Assembly (NCBI GenBank): GCA_022841345.1
Contig: JALHRR010000027.1
Coordinates: forward strand, 1-64,000
From: Saprospiraceae bacterium
GTDB taxonomy: Bacteria > Bacteroidota > Bacteroidia > Chitinophagales > Saprospiraceae
Direction of reading: 5' to 3'
Length of the DNA: 64,000 nt
Of this stretch, positions 8,759 through 18,348 are shown one piece after another. The notes beneath the pieces were generated by a model that was given only the letters and a program-made list of their open reading frames with translations, was not told the DNA's origin and searched no databases. The position numbers and the translations under genes are program-made. Numbering within the stretch: the first letter of the stretch is position 1; each line of letters begins with the position of its first letter.

Positions 8759-8791
8759 TTGTATATTAAATCTTTAAAATCTATATCTTTG
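8759..8791 (+). promoter_or_regulatory. Bacteroidota-type promoter for TonB receptor
   Basis: A TATCTTTG element (8784-8791) fits the Bacteroidota -7 consensus TAnnTTTG, with TTG at 8759-8761 as a possible -33 element at a slightly long spacing of 22 bp. The start codon is at 8860, giving a leader of roughly 60 nt. Confidence 0.5.
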
Positions 8792-8859
8792 CCGCCCTTG
8801 ATCACGTATAAGGTTGGAAAACGGCCTTATTTGCTTATTTATATTGGATAGACACACGT

Positions 8860-11136
8860 ATGAGAAAATTTATATTCACTTTAGGTCTGTTGTTGAGCCT
8901 GAGTGCATTGTATGCCCAGGGAGGCATCATAAGAGGTAACGTTTTTGATAAAGAATCCGGAGAACCTATTCCATTTGCATCTGTAGGGATTACCGGAACT
9001 TCTGTAGGAGACGACACAGATGAGGCTGGTTTCTTTAGTATTGCCGAAGTTCCTATTGGTCTGCAGATAATAACTGTTTCTTTTGTGGGGTATGATGATT
9101 TTACATTCGAAGTGGATGTAAGAAAAGGTGGCATTACCTACAAAGCGGTTTACCTGCTTGCATCCGGCATTCAGCTGGATCAGATAGAAATTTCAGGTAA
9201 GAAAGACCAGGCCAAAACGGAAGTACAAATTTCTAAAGTCCAGGTCACAGCAAAGCAGATCAAATCCATGCCTACAACCAGCGGTGATGCAGATATTGCT
9301 CAGTTTTTGCCGGTTTTGCCAGGTGTAATTGTATCAGGTGATCAGGGTGGACAAATTTATATCAGAGGTGGAGCCCCTATACAAAACAAGATTCTTCTGG
9401 ACGGCATCACTATTTATAATCCTTTTCACTCCATAGGTTTCTTCTCTGTTTTTGAAACTGAGATCATCAGAAATGCAGACGTATTAACCGGCGGTTTCAA
9501 TGCCGAGCATGCAGGAAGAATCTCAGCCATAGTAGATATTAAGACCAGAGAAGGAAATAAAAAGAAATTCAGCGGAGTCGCTTCAGTGAGCCCCTTTCAA
9601 TCAAAATTACTCATCGAAGGACCCATCATTAAACTGAAAGAAACAGGAGGAGGAAGCACCTCATTTATCCTGACAGGAAAACACAGCTATCTGGACAGAA
9701 CTTCTCCTACATTATATAGCTATGCCACACCCGATGGAAATGGCTTGCCATTTGCCTTTACTGACTTATATGGTAAATTATCTTTTGTGGCAGAGAATGG
9801 TACAAAGCTGAACCTGTTTGGATTCAATTTTCGCGATAGAGTGAATTATCAGAATACTGCTGACATCAGCTGGACTACTACAGGTGTAGGTGCAAGCTTT
9901 TTGTTAATCCCTTCATCCACAAATCTGGTTATTGGCGGATCCATGAGTTATTCCGGATATGACATAGGATTGCAGCAAGTGGGTTCTGATCTCAGGACAT
10001 CAGGATTGGATGGATTTAATGTGGGTATGGACTTTACCTACTATGGCGCTATTTCAGAGATAAAATATGGATTTGAATTGAATGGATTTAGAACCAATTT
10101 CAACTTCAGAAATCAACTGGGTATCACTATCAATCAATTCGAGAACAATACTGAGATTGGTGGTTTCATGAAAGTTAAATACCGTCTTGGTAATCTTGTA
10201 GTGGAACCAGGATTGAGATTGCAATATTATGCGAGTTTAAATAATTTTTCATTCGAACCAAGATTGGGAGCCAAGGTCAATCTCAGCGATCATGTCAGGT
10301 TGAAATTTGCGGGAGGAATTTATTCGCAGAATTTGATCAGTACGGTGAATGAACGGGATATTGTAAATTTATTTGTAGGTTTCCTTTCAGGACCTGATGA
10401 GATATTGTACGAACCCAACTCAAGTCAGCGTACTTCCCATAAATTACAAAAGGCCATCCACGGTATCGCCGGGGTTGAAATAGATATCACTGATAAAATT
10501 GAATTAAATGTAGAGCCTTATATTAAGCGTTTTACACAATTAATCAATCTCAACAGAAACAAACTCAGACCTTCTGATCCCAACTACATTACAGAAACTG
10601 GCAACGCATATGGGATAGATTTCCTGTTGAAATATAATGACAAGAACCATTCTGTTTGGTTTACCTACTCTCTTGGTAAAATTGACAGAAATGACGGGAT
10701 TCAAATTTACCCTGCAGGATTTGATCGCCGTCACAATATCAACTTCCTGTATAACTATGCATTCGGAAAGGAAAAATCATGGGAATTCAGCACCCGCTGG
10801 AATTTCGGTACAGGTTTTCCATTTACTCAGACACAGGGATTCTTCAACAACAATACTTTCAGCGGAGGATTGGATGATGATTATCTGACATCCAATGATA
10901 ATCTAACTGTGATCTATGCAGAGGAGAGAAATGGTGGGAGGTTGCCTACTTTCCACAGACTGGATATGTCTCTGAAAAAATCCTTTAAGTTTGGAAAATA
11001 TACCAGACTGGAAATCACCGCTGCTGTAACGAATGTTTACAATAGAAATAATATTTTCTATCTGGAAAGATTGACCAATAGCAGAATTGATCAATTACCG
11101 ATCATGCCGTCTATGAGTGTTTCGTTGTTTTTCTAA
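8860..11136 (+). CDS. TonB-dependent outer-membrane receptor
   Basis: A 758-residue outer-membrane receptor. After a signal peptide (MRKFIFTLGLLLSLSALYAQ) comes a carboxypeptidase-regulatory-like beta-sandwich (about 22-110: GGIIRGNVFDKESGEPIPFASV, then DEAGFFSI). A plug domain follows (about 120-225, including QIYIRGGAPIQNKILLDGI and NAEHAGRISAIVDIKT), then a beta-barrel ending in SMSVSLFF with the terminal aromatic residue. The family imports siderophores, vitamins or oligomers using TonB energy. No SusD partner is adjacent, so it is not a glycan-utilisation pair; the ligand is unknown. The length is at the short end for Bacteroidota SusC-like proteins. Confidence 0.93.
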   Translation: MRKFIFTLGLLLSLSALYAQGGIIRGNVFDKESGEPIPFASVGITGTSVGDDTDEAGFFSIAEVPIGLQIITVSFVGYDDFTFEVDVRKGGITYKAVYLLASGIQLDQIEISGKKDQAKTEVQISKVQVTAKQIKSMPTTSGDADIAQFLPVLPGVIVSGDQGGQIYIRGGAPIQNKILLDGITIYNPFHSIGFFSVFETEIIRNADVLTGGFNAEHAGRISAIVDIKTREGNKKKFSGVASVSPFQSKLLIEGPIIKLKETGGGSTSFILTGKHSYLDRTSPTLYSYATPDGNGLPFAFTDLYGKLSFVAENGTKLNLFGFNFRDRVNYQNTADISWTTTGVGASFLLIPSSTNLVIGGSMSYSGYDIGLQQVGSDLRTSGLDGFNVGMDFTYYGAISEIKYGFELNGFRTNFNFRNQLGITINQFENNTEIGGFMKVKYRLGNLVVEPGLRLQYYASLNNFSFEPRLGAKVNLSDHVRLKFAGGIYSQNLISTVNERDIVNLFVGFLSGPDEILYEPNSSQRTSHKLQKAIHGIAGVEIDITDKIELNVEPYIKRFTQLINLNRNKLRPSDPNYITETGNAYGIDFLLKYNDKNHSVWFTYSLGKIDRNDGIQIYPAGFDRRHNINFLYNYAFGKEKSWEFSTRWNFGTGFPFTQTQGFFNNNTFSGGLDDDYLTSNDNLTVIYAEERNGGRLPTFHRLDMSLKKSFKFGKYTRLEITAAVTNVYNRNNIFYLERLTNSRIDQLPIMPSMSVSLFF

Positions 11137-11151
11137 GATCTGACTAAATTT

Positions 11152-12480
11152 TTATTGTCTCATTTTTGACCGGAGCAGGCTGAAGCCTTCCGGCAAAAAC
11201 CTCCATGCATAATAAAAGCTAGCCCACATTCTGGCCTGCAGCCCTCTGTGAATGATCGTTTGTTTGAGGGCGACAGTGATGGATACGGCGCTTACCCAAC
11301 CTATGGCAGCTCCATATAATCCAACTGTAGGAATCAAAATAAGTGAAAAAATCAATGTTGCCATCATGGTCACAAAAACCAGCTTGAAATTCAGATCAGG
11401 TTTTCCCATGGCATCCAGAAATACTCCTGCCTGCCTGTCGAATGGCTTTAACAGCGCAATGACAATGATGATTCGAAGAAATAACACAGACTCCAGATAT
11501 TCCTCTCCGGCAATCAGCAGGATAATATCTTTTGCAAAAATCATAACGATGATAAAGAATGGGACAGTCATGAATAACATTAATCCCGTTGAACGTTCAT
11601 ACAAATACTTCATTCTCTTGAAATCTTCTTTCTGGGCTGTTTCGGAGGCTTTTGGATAAGTAATCGATGCCACTGAATTCACAGGTACTTCGATGAAATT
11701 GAGGATTCTCCCCGCAGCGTTACTGATAGCTACCTGCACAGGAGAGAGGAGAGCGCCGAGAAGGAATTTATCCAGGCTATTTCCCAACATAGATACCAGA
11801 TTGGTTCCGAAGACATATTTGCCGAAGTGGAAGACATTTTTCAACCATTTACCTGAAATATATTTACTGACAAATAATTGCTCTTTACATTGATACAAAG
11901 CAGTCAAAGTAGCAATAACAAAGGCTATGTTTTGAACCCAGGCAAGCATTGCAAGGTCTAAAGGTTTTTCCAAAACATACATCACAGCAATGAATCCAAA
12001 AAAGGGAACACTTTTGAAAATCCCTGCCCAAAAATATGCTTTGAACATTCCTCTTGCTTGTAAAACCACCATTATATGGGTGTGGAAAATCAACACAGGA
12101 AGAATATAGCAGTGAATTCTCAGAATTTCAGCGAGTGAAGGAGCATTGAGGAAGGATTTAAGCCACGGTGCTGTCACCCAGATAAGGATTATAAAAAGGG
12201 AAGTGAGGGCAGTATTCAGCCACAGAGCGGCAGTTTGTATATTCGCATTTTCCTGCTGATACTCACCCACCAAAAAACGAATCAGGCCATTCTGGATAAA
12301 TCCATTCCGGGCCATATCCACAATACTTGTGATTGTGATAAATAAAACCCAGGTTCCAAAAGTGCTCTGTGGAAAAATACGGACCAATATCAAAAAACCG
12401 AGGAAGCCCAACACAAAGTCAAGTCCTCTGTGAAGCATAGTGTACATCCCGCTTGTGATCCAATACTTTTTTTCGCTCAT
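11152..12480 (-). CDS. Wzx-type polysaccharide flippase
   Basis: A 442-residue polytopic inner-membrane protein with about 12 hydrophobic segments, of the MOP/polysaccharide-synthase flippase group. Typical family features are an N-terminal YTMLHRGLDFVLGFLGFLILVRIFP, the central FHFGKYVFGTNLVSMLGNSLDKFLLGALLSP segment and ITYPKASE. The inferred role is moving lipid-linked repeat units across the inner membrane for the adjacent exopolysaccharide genes. It overlaps the upstream glycosyltransferase by 4 bp (ATGA-type coupling) and is the last gene of the minus-strand polysaccharide locus. It is convergent with the TonB receptor, only 15 bp away. Confidence 0.85.
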   Translation of the reverse strand: MSEKKYWITSGMYTMLHRGLDFVLGFLGFLILVRIFPQSTFGTWVLFITITSIVDMARNGFIQNGLIRFLVGEYQQENANIQTAALWLNTALTSLFIILIWVTAPWLKSFLNAPSLAEILRIHCYILPVLIFHTHIMVVLQARGMFKAYFWAGIFKSVPFFGFIAVMYVLEKPLDLAMLAWVQNIAFVIATLTALYQCKEQLFVSKYISGKWLKNVFHFGKYVFGTNLVSMLGNSLDKFLLGALLSPVQVAISNAAGRILNFIEVPVNSVASITYPKASETAQKEDFKRMKYLYERSTGLMLFMTVPFFIIVMIFAKDIILLIAGEEYLESVLFLRIIIVIALLKPFDRQAGVFLDAMGKPDLNFKLVFVTMMATLIFSLILIPTVGLYGAAIGWVSAVSITVALKQTIIHRGLQARMWASFYYAWRFLPEGFSLLRSKMRQ

Positions 12481-13616
12481 GCCTGTTGCCGGTAGATCAT
12501 TTGATAATGCTCCAATGCTGTTTCTGCTGCTTTTCTATAGCTGAACAAAGGTACTCTCTTTTTTCCTGCCTCAATCAGTCTGACACATAAGTTCATATCA
12601 TTCAGTAATTTGTAGATAGCGTCCGCCAGTTCCTCCGGTTTGAAAGGGTCAATAAGGCAAGCTCCTTCTCCCGAAATCTCAGGCATGGAAGAAGTATTGG
12701 AGGTAATCACAGGACAGGCACAGGCCATTGCCTCCAAAATAGGCAATCCAAAACTCTCCCTCAGGGAAGGATATAAAAATAATGTGGCACAATTGTAAAT
12801 AGCAGGAAGATCTTCATTGGGAACGTAGCCTGTGAGGTGGATTTTTTCCATCAGAAATTCAGCATTTATGCTTGCCAGTAGCTCAGAGAGATGCTCTTTA
12901 CCAAAGTCAGGCATGACCAGAGTCGGAATTCCGCTTTCATTTTGTTCATGCAGCATTTTCAAAGCTTTCATCATGCCGCTGAGATTTTTCTTGGGGTCTG
13001 TATTGCCCAAAAATAACATGTATTCCGCCGGAAGGCCGTATTCCTGCCTTTTCTGATTGGCTGCTACTTTGTCCATTACCTTGAAGTGTGATCTCACACC
13101 ATTATACACTACTTTGACCTTGTCTTCATCAAAACCAAAATGCTGAATGATGCGCTCCTGTTCATATCGGGACACGGTAAACAAATATCTGGCATATTTT
13201 GCTACAAGCGGCACATTCCATCTCCTGTATACACTGCCCATTTTTTGATACCAGGTTCCCTGATTCAGCATCATTTTCTCCAGATAAATGATATCATGCA
13301 GAGTGATGAGTAAAGGGACTTTCAGATTGACTGGGGCTGTATTACTGGTACAGTGCAGCATATCCAGCTTATATTTTTTGACTGCTCTCCGGAGATGATA
13401 CTGTTCCCAGACAGGGTAGGGGCTTTTCTTAAGCGGGATAATTTGAAAATTAGCTGTTGGTGTTATGACTTTGTCATCTGTGTCAGGCTGTACGAAGATG
13501 AAATATTCATTGACGGTATCAATCTCCTGGAGATTTTTGATCAGCTCCAGTGCGACCATATCCATCCCGTGTTTTTTAGGGCGGAAAATTCTTTGTGCTT
13601 CGATACCGATTCTCAT
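12477..13616 (-). CDS. Family 4 glycosyltransferase
   Basis: A 379-residue retaining GT-B glycosyltransferase. The N-terminal domain starts MRIGIEAQRIFRPKKHGMD and contains LHCTSNTAP and LITLHDI. The C-terminal GT4 domain has VVYNGV, FLGNTDPKKNL, LTGYVPNEDLPAIYN and the E-x7-E signature ESFGLPILEAMACACPVI. The role is inferred as sugar addition to a lipid-linked exopolysaccharide repeat unit on the cytoplasmic face. It is translationally coupled to the flippase. A 253-bp gap holding two hairpins separates it from the next gene of the cluster, so it may be a second transcription unit. Confidence 0.88.
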   Translation of the reverse strand: MRIGIEAQRIFRPKKHGMDMVALELIKNLQEIDTVNEYFIFVQPDTDDKVITPTANFQIIPLKKSPYPVWEQYHLRRAVKKYKLDMLHCTSNTAPVNLKVPLLITLHDIIYLEKMMLNQGTWYQKMGSVYRRWNVPLVAKYARYLFTVSRYEQERIIQHFGFDEDKVKVVYNGVRSHFKVMDKVAANQKRQEYGLPAEYMLFLGNTDPKKNLSGMMKALKMLHEQNESGIPTLVMPDFGKEHLSELLASINAEFLMEKIHLTGYVPNEDLPAIYNCATLFLYPSLRESFGLPILEAMACACPVITSNTSSMPEISGEGACLIDPFKPEELADAIYKLLNDMNLCVRLIEAGKKRVPLFSYRKAAETALEHYQMIYRQQA

Positions 13617-13869
13617 AGGAGGGGATTTATTGGGGTTTTGTCATAATTTTTGCATTTAAGGCAAAAATTCCGCCAAAACTTGTTGGTTTAATTTTTAACC
13701 CCCGGATTTTCATCCGGGGCTACTATTGGATATACCCACTTCGGGGTATTATTAATGGTTCTAGTCTTTCAGTTTTCTAGCGATAAAATGTATATAGTAA
13801 TGATAATTAACACGTTATAATTTAAGAAAATATTTTATGTAATGAATATACAGATAAAACATTTGCATT
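13617..13869. repeat. Adjacent REP-like hairpins
   Basis: The gap between two polysaccharide genes holds a perfect 8-bp hairpin CCCCGGAT-TTTC-ATCCGGGG (13700-13719) and, 12 bp on, a 6-bp hairpin ATACCC/GGGTAT (13732-13749). The pair of short GC-rich stems in AT-rich DNA resembles REP/RAYT-type dispersed palindromes or an attenuating structure. No U-run follows on either strand, so it is a poor intrinsic terminator. Nothing else recognisable is present. Confidence 0.7.
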
Positions 13870-14793
13870 TCAACTCTGTTCAATCCTTAGCAATTGCTTG
13901 TCTTCGTGGATATTCCAGTTTTGAAAATTCCACCATAGTCCTTTGACGTATGCTTTCAGATGTTTCCATTCTCTTTTAAGAACGAGTTGCAGGACATTTT
14001 TGGGAACTGCAATCAGAAAATAATACAGTAATGTTGCTCCAAAAACAGGCCAGCTAACATTTCTTCTCAAATATAAAAGTCTGTTTCTGCTCAGATAATA
14101 TGTTTTCAACAGCGAGTTTTTTCCGGTGGTCATTGATTCTTTGTGGAAAACCTGAGAAGCAGGTTCGTACCAGATCGTATATCCAGCTTTCTTGATTCGC
14201 TCGCAATAATCCATTTCTTCATAATATAGAAAGTACAATTCAGCCATTAAGCCTACTTTCTCTACAACTGCCCGCGGAATGAACATGGCAGCACCATGAG
14301 CACGACTCGTAATAGTTGCTGTATCATAGGTACCATCATCCGGCTGATTGATGCCAATACCATGTCCTCTGCCAGTCACAGAACTAATAGGCGTATATCC
14401 TGCATATTGAATGGTCTCAGGCTGATCAAAATACAGTAATTTAGGGCATATCACGCCTATGTTTTTATCATTTTCGGCTCTCTGTACGAGTGGCTCCAGG
14501 AATCCGGGAGGAACCTCAGTATCGTTATTGAGCAAAAGAAAATAATCGCCTTTTGCCATTTCCATACCTCCGTTGTTGCCGCCTGCAAATCCTTCATTTA
14601 CCGGATTTTTGAGAAGGTTGACCTCAGGAAATTGAGTTTTAATCTGATCAGGAGCTTCTTTGGAAGCATTATCCACAATGATGATTTCAACCTTTGGATA
14701 AGTAACATACCTCAAAGATTCCAGCATGTCCAGTGTCAGCTGCAGCCCATTATAGTTGATGCTGATGATGGATACCAGTGGTAGGTTGCTCAT
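13870..14793 (-). CDS. Family 2 glycosyltransferase (rhamnosyltransferase-like)
   Basis: A 307-residue GT2 enzyme of the RfbN/WbbL rhamnosyltransferase-like group. SIISINYNGLQLTLDMLESL opens the GT-A fold, IIIVDNAS follows, and LLLNNDTEVPPGFLEPLV supplies the NDT metal-binding motif that replaces DxD in this group. Further motifs are GGNNGGME, AAMFIPRAVVEKVG and YYEEMDYCERIKKAG. A hydrophobic C-terminal segment (FGATLLYYFLIAVPKNVL) may associate with the membrane. It overlaps the upstream O-antigen ligase gene by 44 bp, so the two are co-expressed. Donor and acceptor are not readable. Confidence 0.88.
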   Translation of the reverse strand: MSNLPLVSIISINYNGLQLTLDMLESLRYVTYPKVEIIIVDNASKEAPDQIKTQFPEVNLLKNPVNEGFAGGNNGGMEMAKGDYFLLLNNDTEVPPGFLEPLVQRAENDKNIGVICPKLLYFDQPETIQYAGYTPISSVTGRGHGIGINQPDDGTYDTATITSRAHGAAMFIPRAVVEKVGLMAELYFLYYEEMDYCERIKKAGYTIWYEPASQVFHKESMTTGKNSLLKTYYLSRNRLLYLRRNVSWPVFGATLLYYFLIAVPKNVLQLVLKREWKHLKAYVKGLWWNFQNWNIHEDKQLLRIEQS

Positions 14794-16222
14794 TTTTAGG
14801 TTGATTAGCTATTTCATCATCAAGATAAGGACTTAAATATATAAATGCCCAGCTCATGTATAATATAATTCCGGTAGGCATTTGTCCCAATAACGGATTT
14901 CCATAGCTGGCAAATGCAATTCCCGCGAATCCGGAGTACAATGCAATGATCTTCGTCCTCAGCCCGGGGTCTCTGATTCGCCAGATATATTTTATTCCTA
15001 TAAACAGGATGAATAGAATCATGAATATATGGTAGGAGAGACCCACGATTCCTGTTTCGCCCCAGATTTTTACATACCAACTATCAGTAGGAGTATCTGC
15101 CAGAAAGGTACCGGGTGAAAACCGCTTCCCCCACGATCCCGCAGTACCGATACCTCCACCAAAAGGTCTTGTAGATAAATACTCCCTGTATCTTTTTTGG
15201 TTCTCTAATCTAACCTGAAAAGACGCATCCTCCGGATTAAGAGCACTCCTCAACCTTCTGATCTGAAATATATCATTTCCGAAGTTTGTATATTTTAATA
15301 CAGAAAACAGACCTCCCAATACAAGCAATCCCAGCAGGAGTATTTTGAAATTTCTGATAACAAAAAAATAGGCTAAAAATCCTACCACAGGTACAAAGAA
15401 AGAGCCTCTTGTCCCCGATAACAGCATCATCCAAAAACAAATACCCGCCATAAAAAAGAAGAATATTTTCTTTTTCCAGGCAAAAGGACCAAATCCCAGG
15501 ATACTTGCCATGACTCCGACTTGTGACATACCTGCACCAAACTGTCCGGCATCAGAGAAGAATGAAAAAATCCTTAATTGCCCGGCTAATACGTGGGTTT
15601 GCCTTGGTCCTGTATTCAGCCAGGCATTTTCAAAACTATCCACTCCAAAAAGAAATTGTTTCAATCCCCACATGGCTGCCAGCAAGGTCAGGATGAATGT
15701 AAGTTTGAAGAATGTATTGAGATTTTTATTTTTATTAAAATACAGTAATGTCAAAGGTATAGTCAGTGCCATATATAATGCGACGCCTCTTACTGCATAA
15801 AACCAGGCGGTAAAGCTACTTGCCTCAGGATTGAAAATTTGTAGAATACAGTATAGAAGCCATATCAGGGTAAGATAAACAAGGCTGTTGTTGAGCAAAT
15901 GCCATTTTGTATTAGATTTTGTTTGAAAAATAGCTACCAGGATTGTTGCCAGCAGACAAATGTCAACAAGAAGCCCAAGCGGAGCATCCACGTATCGTGT
16001 CAATCCAATTGCTAAGAAAGCCATTACGATAGTAATGTGAAGCGCATGTGCCGGCTTTAGAAACAGATAATAAATAGTTCCAATTAGAAAGGGCAACGCT
16101 CCCAGAATGGCAAGCATTTTCAATTCTCCTTTCGAAATGATCCATGAAACAGCAACAATTAAAGCTGCAATCAGTATGCTTTTCCAAAGATATGTGAGCC
16201 CGGTCTGTACACCTGACTCCAT
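14750..16222 (-). CDS. O-antigen ligase/polymerase-like protein
   Basis: A 490-residue multi-spanning inner-membrane protein with about 11 hydrophobic segments. The Wzy_C-type core lies near SGTRGSFFVPVVGFLAYF, and a large periplasmic loop carries RFSPGTFLADTPTDSWYVKIWGETG, typical of O-antigen ligase or exopolysaccharide polymerase families. The inferred role is joining polysaccharide repeat units on the periplasmic side. Ligase and polymerase cannot be separated from sequence; next to a Wzx flippase and a Wzz-like protein, a polymerase (Wzy) is more likely. It shares its first base with the end of the Wzz-like gene. Confidence 0.82.
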   Translation of the reverse strand: MESGVQTGLTYLWKSILIAALIVAVSWIISKGELKMLAILGALPFLIGTIYYLFLKPAHALHITIVMAFLAIGLTRYVDAPLGLLVDICLLATILVAIFQTKSNTKWHLLNNSLVYLTLIWLLYCILQIFNPEASSFTAWFYAVRGVALYMALTIPLTLLYFNKNKNLNTFFKLTFILTLLAAMWGLKQFLFGVDSFENAWLNTGPRQTHVLAGQLRIFSFFSDAGQFGAGMSQVGVMASILGFGPFAWKKKIFFFFMAGICFWMMLLSGTRGSFFVPVVGFLAYFFVIRNFKILLLGLLVLGGLFSVLKYTNFGNDIFQIRRLRSALNPEDASFQVRLENQKRYREYLSTRPFGGGIGTAGSWGKRFSPGTFLADTPTDSWYVKIWGETGIVGLSYHIFMILFILFIGIKYIWRIRDPGLRTKIIALYSGFAGIAFASYGNPLLGQMPTGIILYMSWAFIYLSPYLDDEIANQPKNEQPTTGIHHQHQL

Positions 16223-18348
16223 TACACGTATTTGTTAAACCGGCGCAATTTAGATGGAATTTTGCCGTAAGATTCCCTTAGTTCGTCAATCCTCATTTTA
16301 TTCAATACCAACTGTGGTTGAATGGGTGACAATTTAAGAAACTGAGCCAATAACTGTCTGTCGGTTTGACTCCAGGTTCGTTGTGCATTCACCACAAGAA
16401 TGGACATGTCAGCATGCAGAACAGGATCCACCGGAATTCCTCCTGAAAGCATATCCTGCATTTCTATGATGATAACATCTGTTTCTGAAAAATGAGTTCT
16501 GCCGGATTGAATATCCTGCCAGCTATTATATTCCCGGATTCGGGATCTGTCAGTCAATAATATTTCATCCGCCTGACCTGCTATATGGACAAATTTACCT
16601 TCGTCAGTAAGAGCCTGAACCAATTTTGAAATCAGAAATGACTTCCCTTCGCCTTTTTGAGTGCTGGTAACCAAAATAACAATTCCCTGATTACTATGAG
16701 CTGCCTTTTGATGGCGTACGAGATCAATTTCAGATATGATTTTTCTGGTTTGCAACTCAATAATAGCAGGGTAGTGGACCCACCACCTTTTTCTCCTTAG
16801 ACCGGGATAAGCAGAAAGCAGGGGCAGCTGAGTCTTTGCAGAAGCTCTCTCAGCATTTCTGATGGAAGGATCAATGAAGTATAGTCCCAATAAACAGGCA
16901 AGTGTGAGGATAAAACCAACAAATGAAGTGCCGGCTATCAGTACCATTTTTCTGGATGATTGCGGCTTTCCGGGAAAATTGGGTTCATCTATGACACTTT
17001 GAGAGCTCGAAGTTTCAAGATCGTATTTTTGCAAATATGCCTGATTCAATCCCTGCAAGATGGACAAGTATTGATTTTCACTGATGCTTACTTCCCTTTC
17101 CAATTTCTTTAACTCAGCTCCCAATGGCGCAAAAGCTGCAATTTTGTCTGAAATCAATTCTTTCCTGTTTTTCATCACATCAAGGGCCTGCAATTGTTCT
17201 TCATGCTGAAGCTTGAGTTTAAGCCATTCGTCCAGCATGGTTTTTCTGGCAATTCCTTCCTGAGTATTGGAACTCTGATAAATGGAGGCAGTCACATTAT
17301 CCGCCAGCATATTGAGTTCCTTCAATTCCTGTTGAAGTTTAGCTATTTGGGAAGGATATGCAGCAGCATTTAATTGAAGTCCATTTAACTCCTGTGTCTT
17401 GGATTGTATAGTCTTTTGAATGGTAATGATTTCGTCTATTTGTTTTCCTCTTTTTGAGAAAACATCGAATAGTGATTCTATCTGTTGCAGATTGGCGGCT
17501 GTTCCGGAACTCAGCCTTTTAGCCTTCTCCTCATCCTGATCCTGCTCCAGTTTGGCTATATCCAGGTATTTTCCCTGTTCATAAAAATTCAAAATGCGAT
17601 TAGCAGATATAAATGATTTGATCTCAGATTCTGATACCCTTAATTTTTCAACCGCAAGTTTCAGCTGTTCTTCAAAATATCGTATGGAGCTACTATTCTC
17701 AGATTCTCTCAATCCTTTATACCGGTTCATGAAAGAATCAATGATGCGTTTTAATGTATGCTGTGTGACTCCCGGATCATTCGAACGATAATTGAGCTCA
17801 ATCATATCGCTGGCAGCCTTTCTGTTCACTGTGAGTCGGGATTGAATATTTGAAACTCCATAATTTGGGTGTTCTTTTAACAAATATTCAACAGGAGTAT
17901 TGATATTTTTACCCAGATAATCTTGGAGATTTAAATAGGTCTTTTCTTCGTCATTTCTAACACCTAATTGGTTCCATAACTCAGGGGAGATGTGATCCTT
18001 GATTTCATCATATGTTTCCTGTGAAATGATTCGTGGATTTGGGTCGGACAGACTTAAGTGCAAAGCCAGTAAATGCAGAGAGGCATCCTCAATAGTTTGC
18101 CTGGATCGAATCAGAAATACAAGATTGTCAAACAGGTTGTTCGAGGTATAATAATCTACTCTGGTAGCTTCGCCTGAAGCCGATATTCCTTTGGCAACAG
18201 CTGCATTGGTGTAGACTAGGCCGCTGCTTACATAATCTTTGGGAGCTTTGTTTAAAAACAAATAAACCAAAAAGGCCATAGCAATGGGTACACTAATCAG
18301 CCAAAAGATATTCCTGATCAGAAACCTTATGAATGTTGAAATTTTCAT
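16222..18348 (-). CDS. Wzz/GNVR protein with BY-kinase-like domain
   Basis: A 708-residue polysaccharide co-polymerase. There is a first transmembrane segment at about 13-33, a long periplasmic region with coiled coils (about 225-440) and a second transmembrane segment after the PNFPGKP proline motif (about 468-490). The cytoplasmic C-terminus carries a P-loop STQKGEGKSF near 558-567, as in bacterial tyrosine kinases and ParA-like ATPases. The later DVIIIEMQDM may stand for Walker B. No tyrosine-rich tail is present; only one Tyr lies near the end. It therefore probably sets chain length, and kinase autophosphorylation may be weak or absent. It overlaps the TolC-like gene by 4 bp. Confidence 0.85.
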   Translation of the reverse strand: MKISTFIRFLIRNIFWLISVPIAMAFLVYLFLNKAPKDYVSSGLVYTNAAVAKGISASGEATRVDYYTSNNLFDNLVFLIRSRQTIEDASLHLLALHLSLSDPNPRIISQETYDEIKDHISPELWNQLGVRNDEEKTYLNLQDYLGKNINTPVEYLLKEHPNYGVSNIQSRLTVNRKAASDMIELNYRSNDPGVTQHTLKRIIDSFMNRYKGLRESENSSSIRYFEEQLKLAVEKLRVSESEIKSFISANRILNFYEQGKYLDIAKLEQDQDEEKAKRLSSGTAANLQQIESLFDVFSKRGKQIDEIITIQKTIQSKTQELNGLQLNAAAYPSQIAKLQQELKELNMLADNVTASIYQSSNTQEGIARKTMLDEWLKLKLQHEEQLQALDVMKNRKELISDKIAAFAPLGAELKKLEREVSISENQYLSILQGLNQAYLQKYDLETSSSQSVIDEPNFPGKPQSSRKMVLIAGTSFVGFILTLACLLGLYFIDPSIRNAERASAKTQLPLLSAYPGLRRKRWWVHYPAIIELQTRKIISEIDLVRHQKAAHSNQGIVILVTSTQKGEGKSFLISKLVQALTDEGKFVHIAGQADEILLTDRSRIREYNSWQDIQSGRTHFSETDVIIIEMQDMLSGGIPVDPVLHADMSILVVNAQRTWSQTDRQLLAQFLKLSPIQPQLVLNKMRIDELRESYGKIPSKLRRFNKYV

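Larger units (their letters stand above)
8288..8859. other. 572-bp intergenic region with repeat and promoter
   Basis: No convincing gene is present. The stretch contains a dispersed repeat element (8341-8450, listed separately) and a promoter candidate near the TonB receptor (8759-8791). A 95-codon frame at 8404-8691 runs through the repeat hairpin and has no protein-like signature, so it is not called. Confidence 0.7.

Noticed and set aside
16222-18348. Active tyrosine kinase
   Set aside because: A P-loop is present but no tyrosine-rich tail; only a kinase-like domain is claimed.
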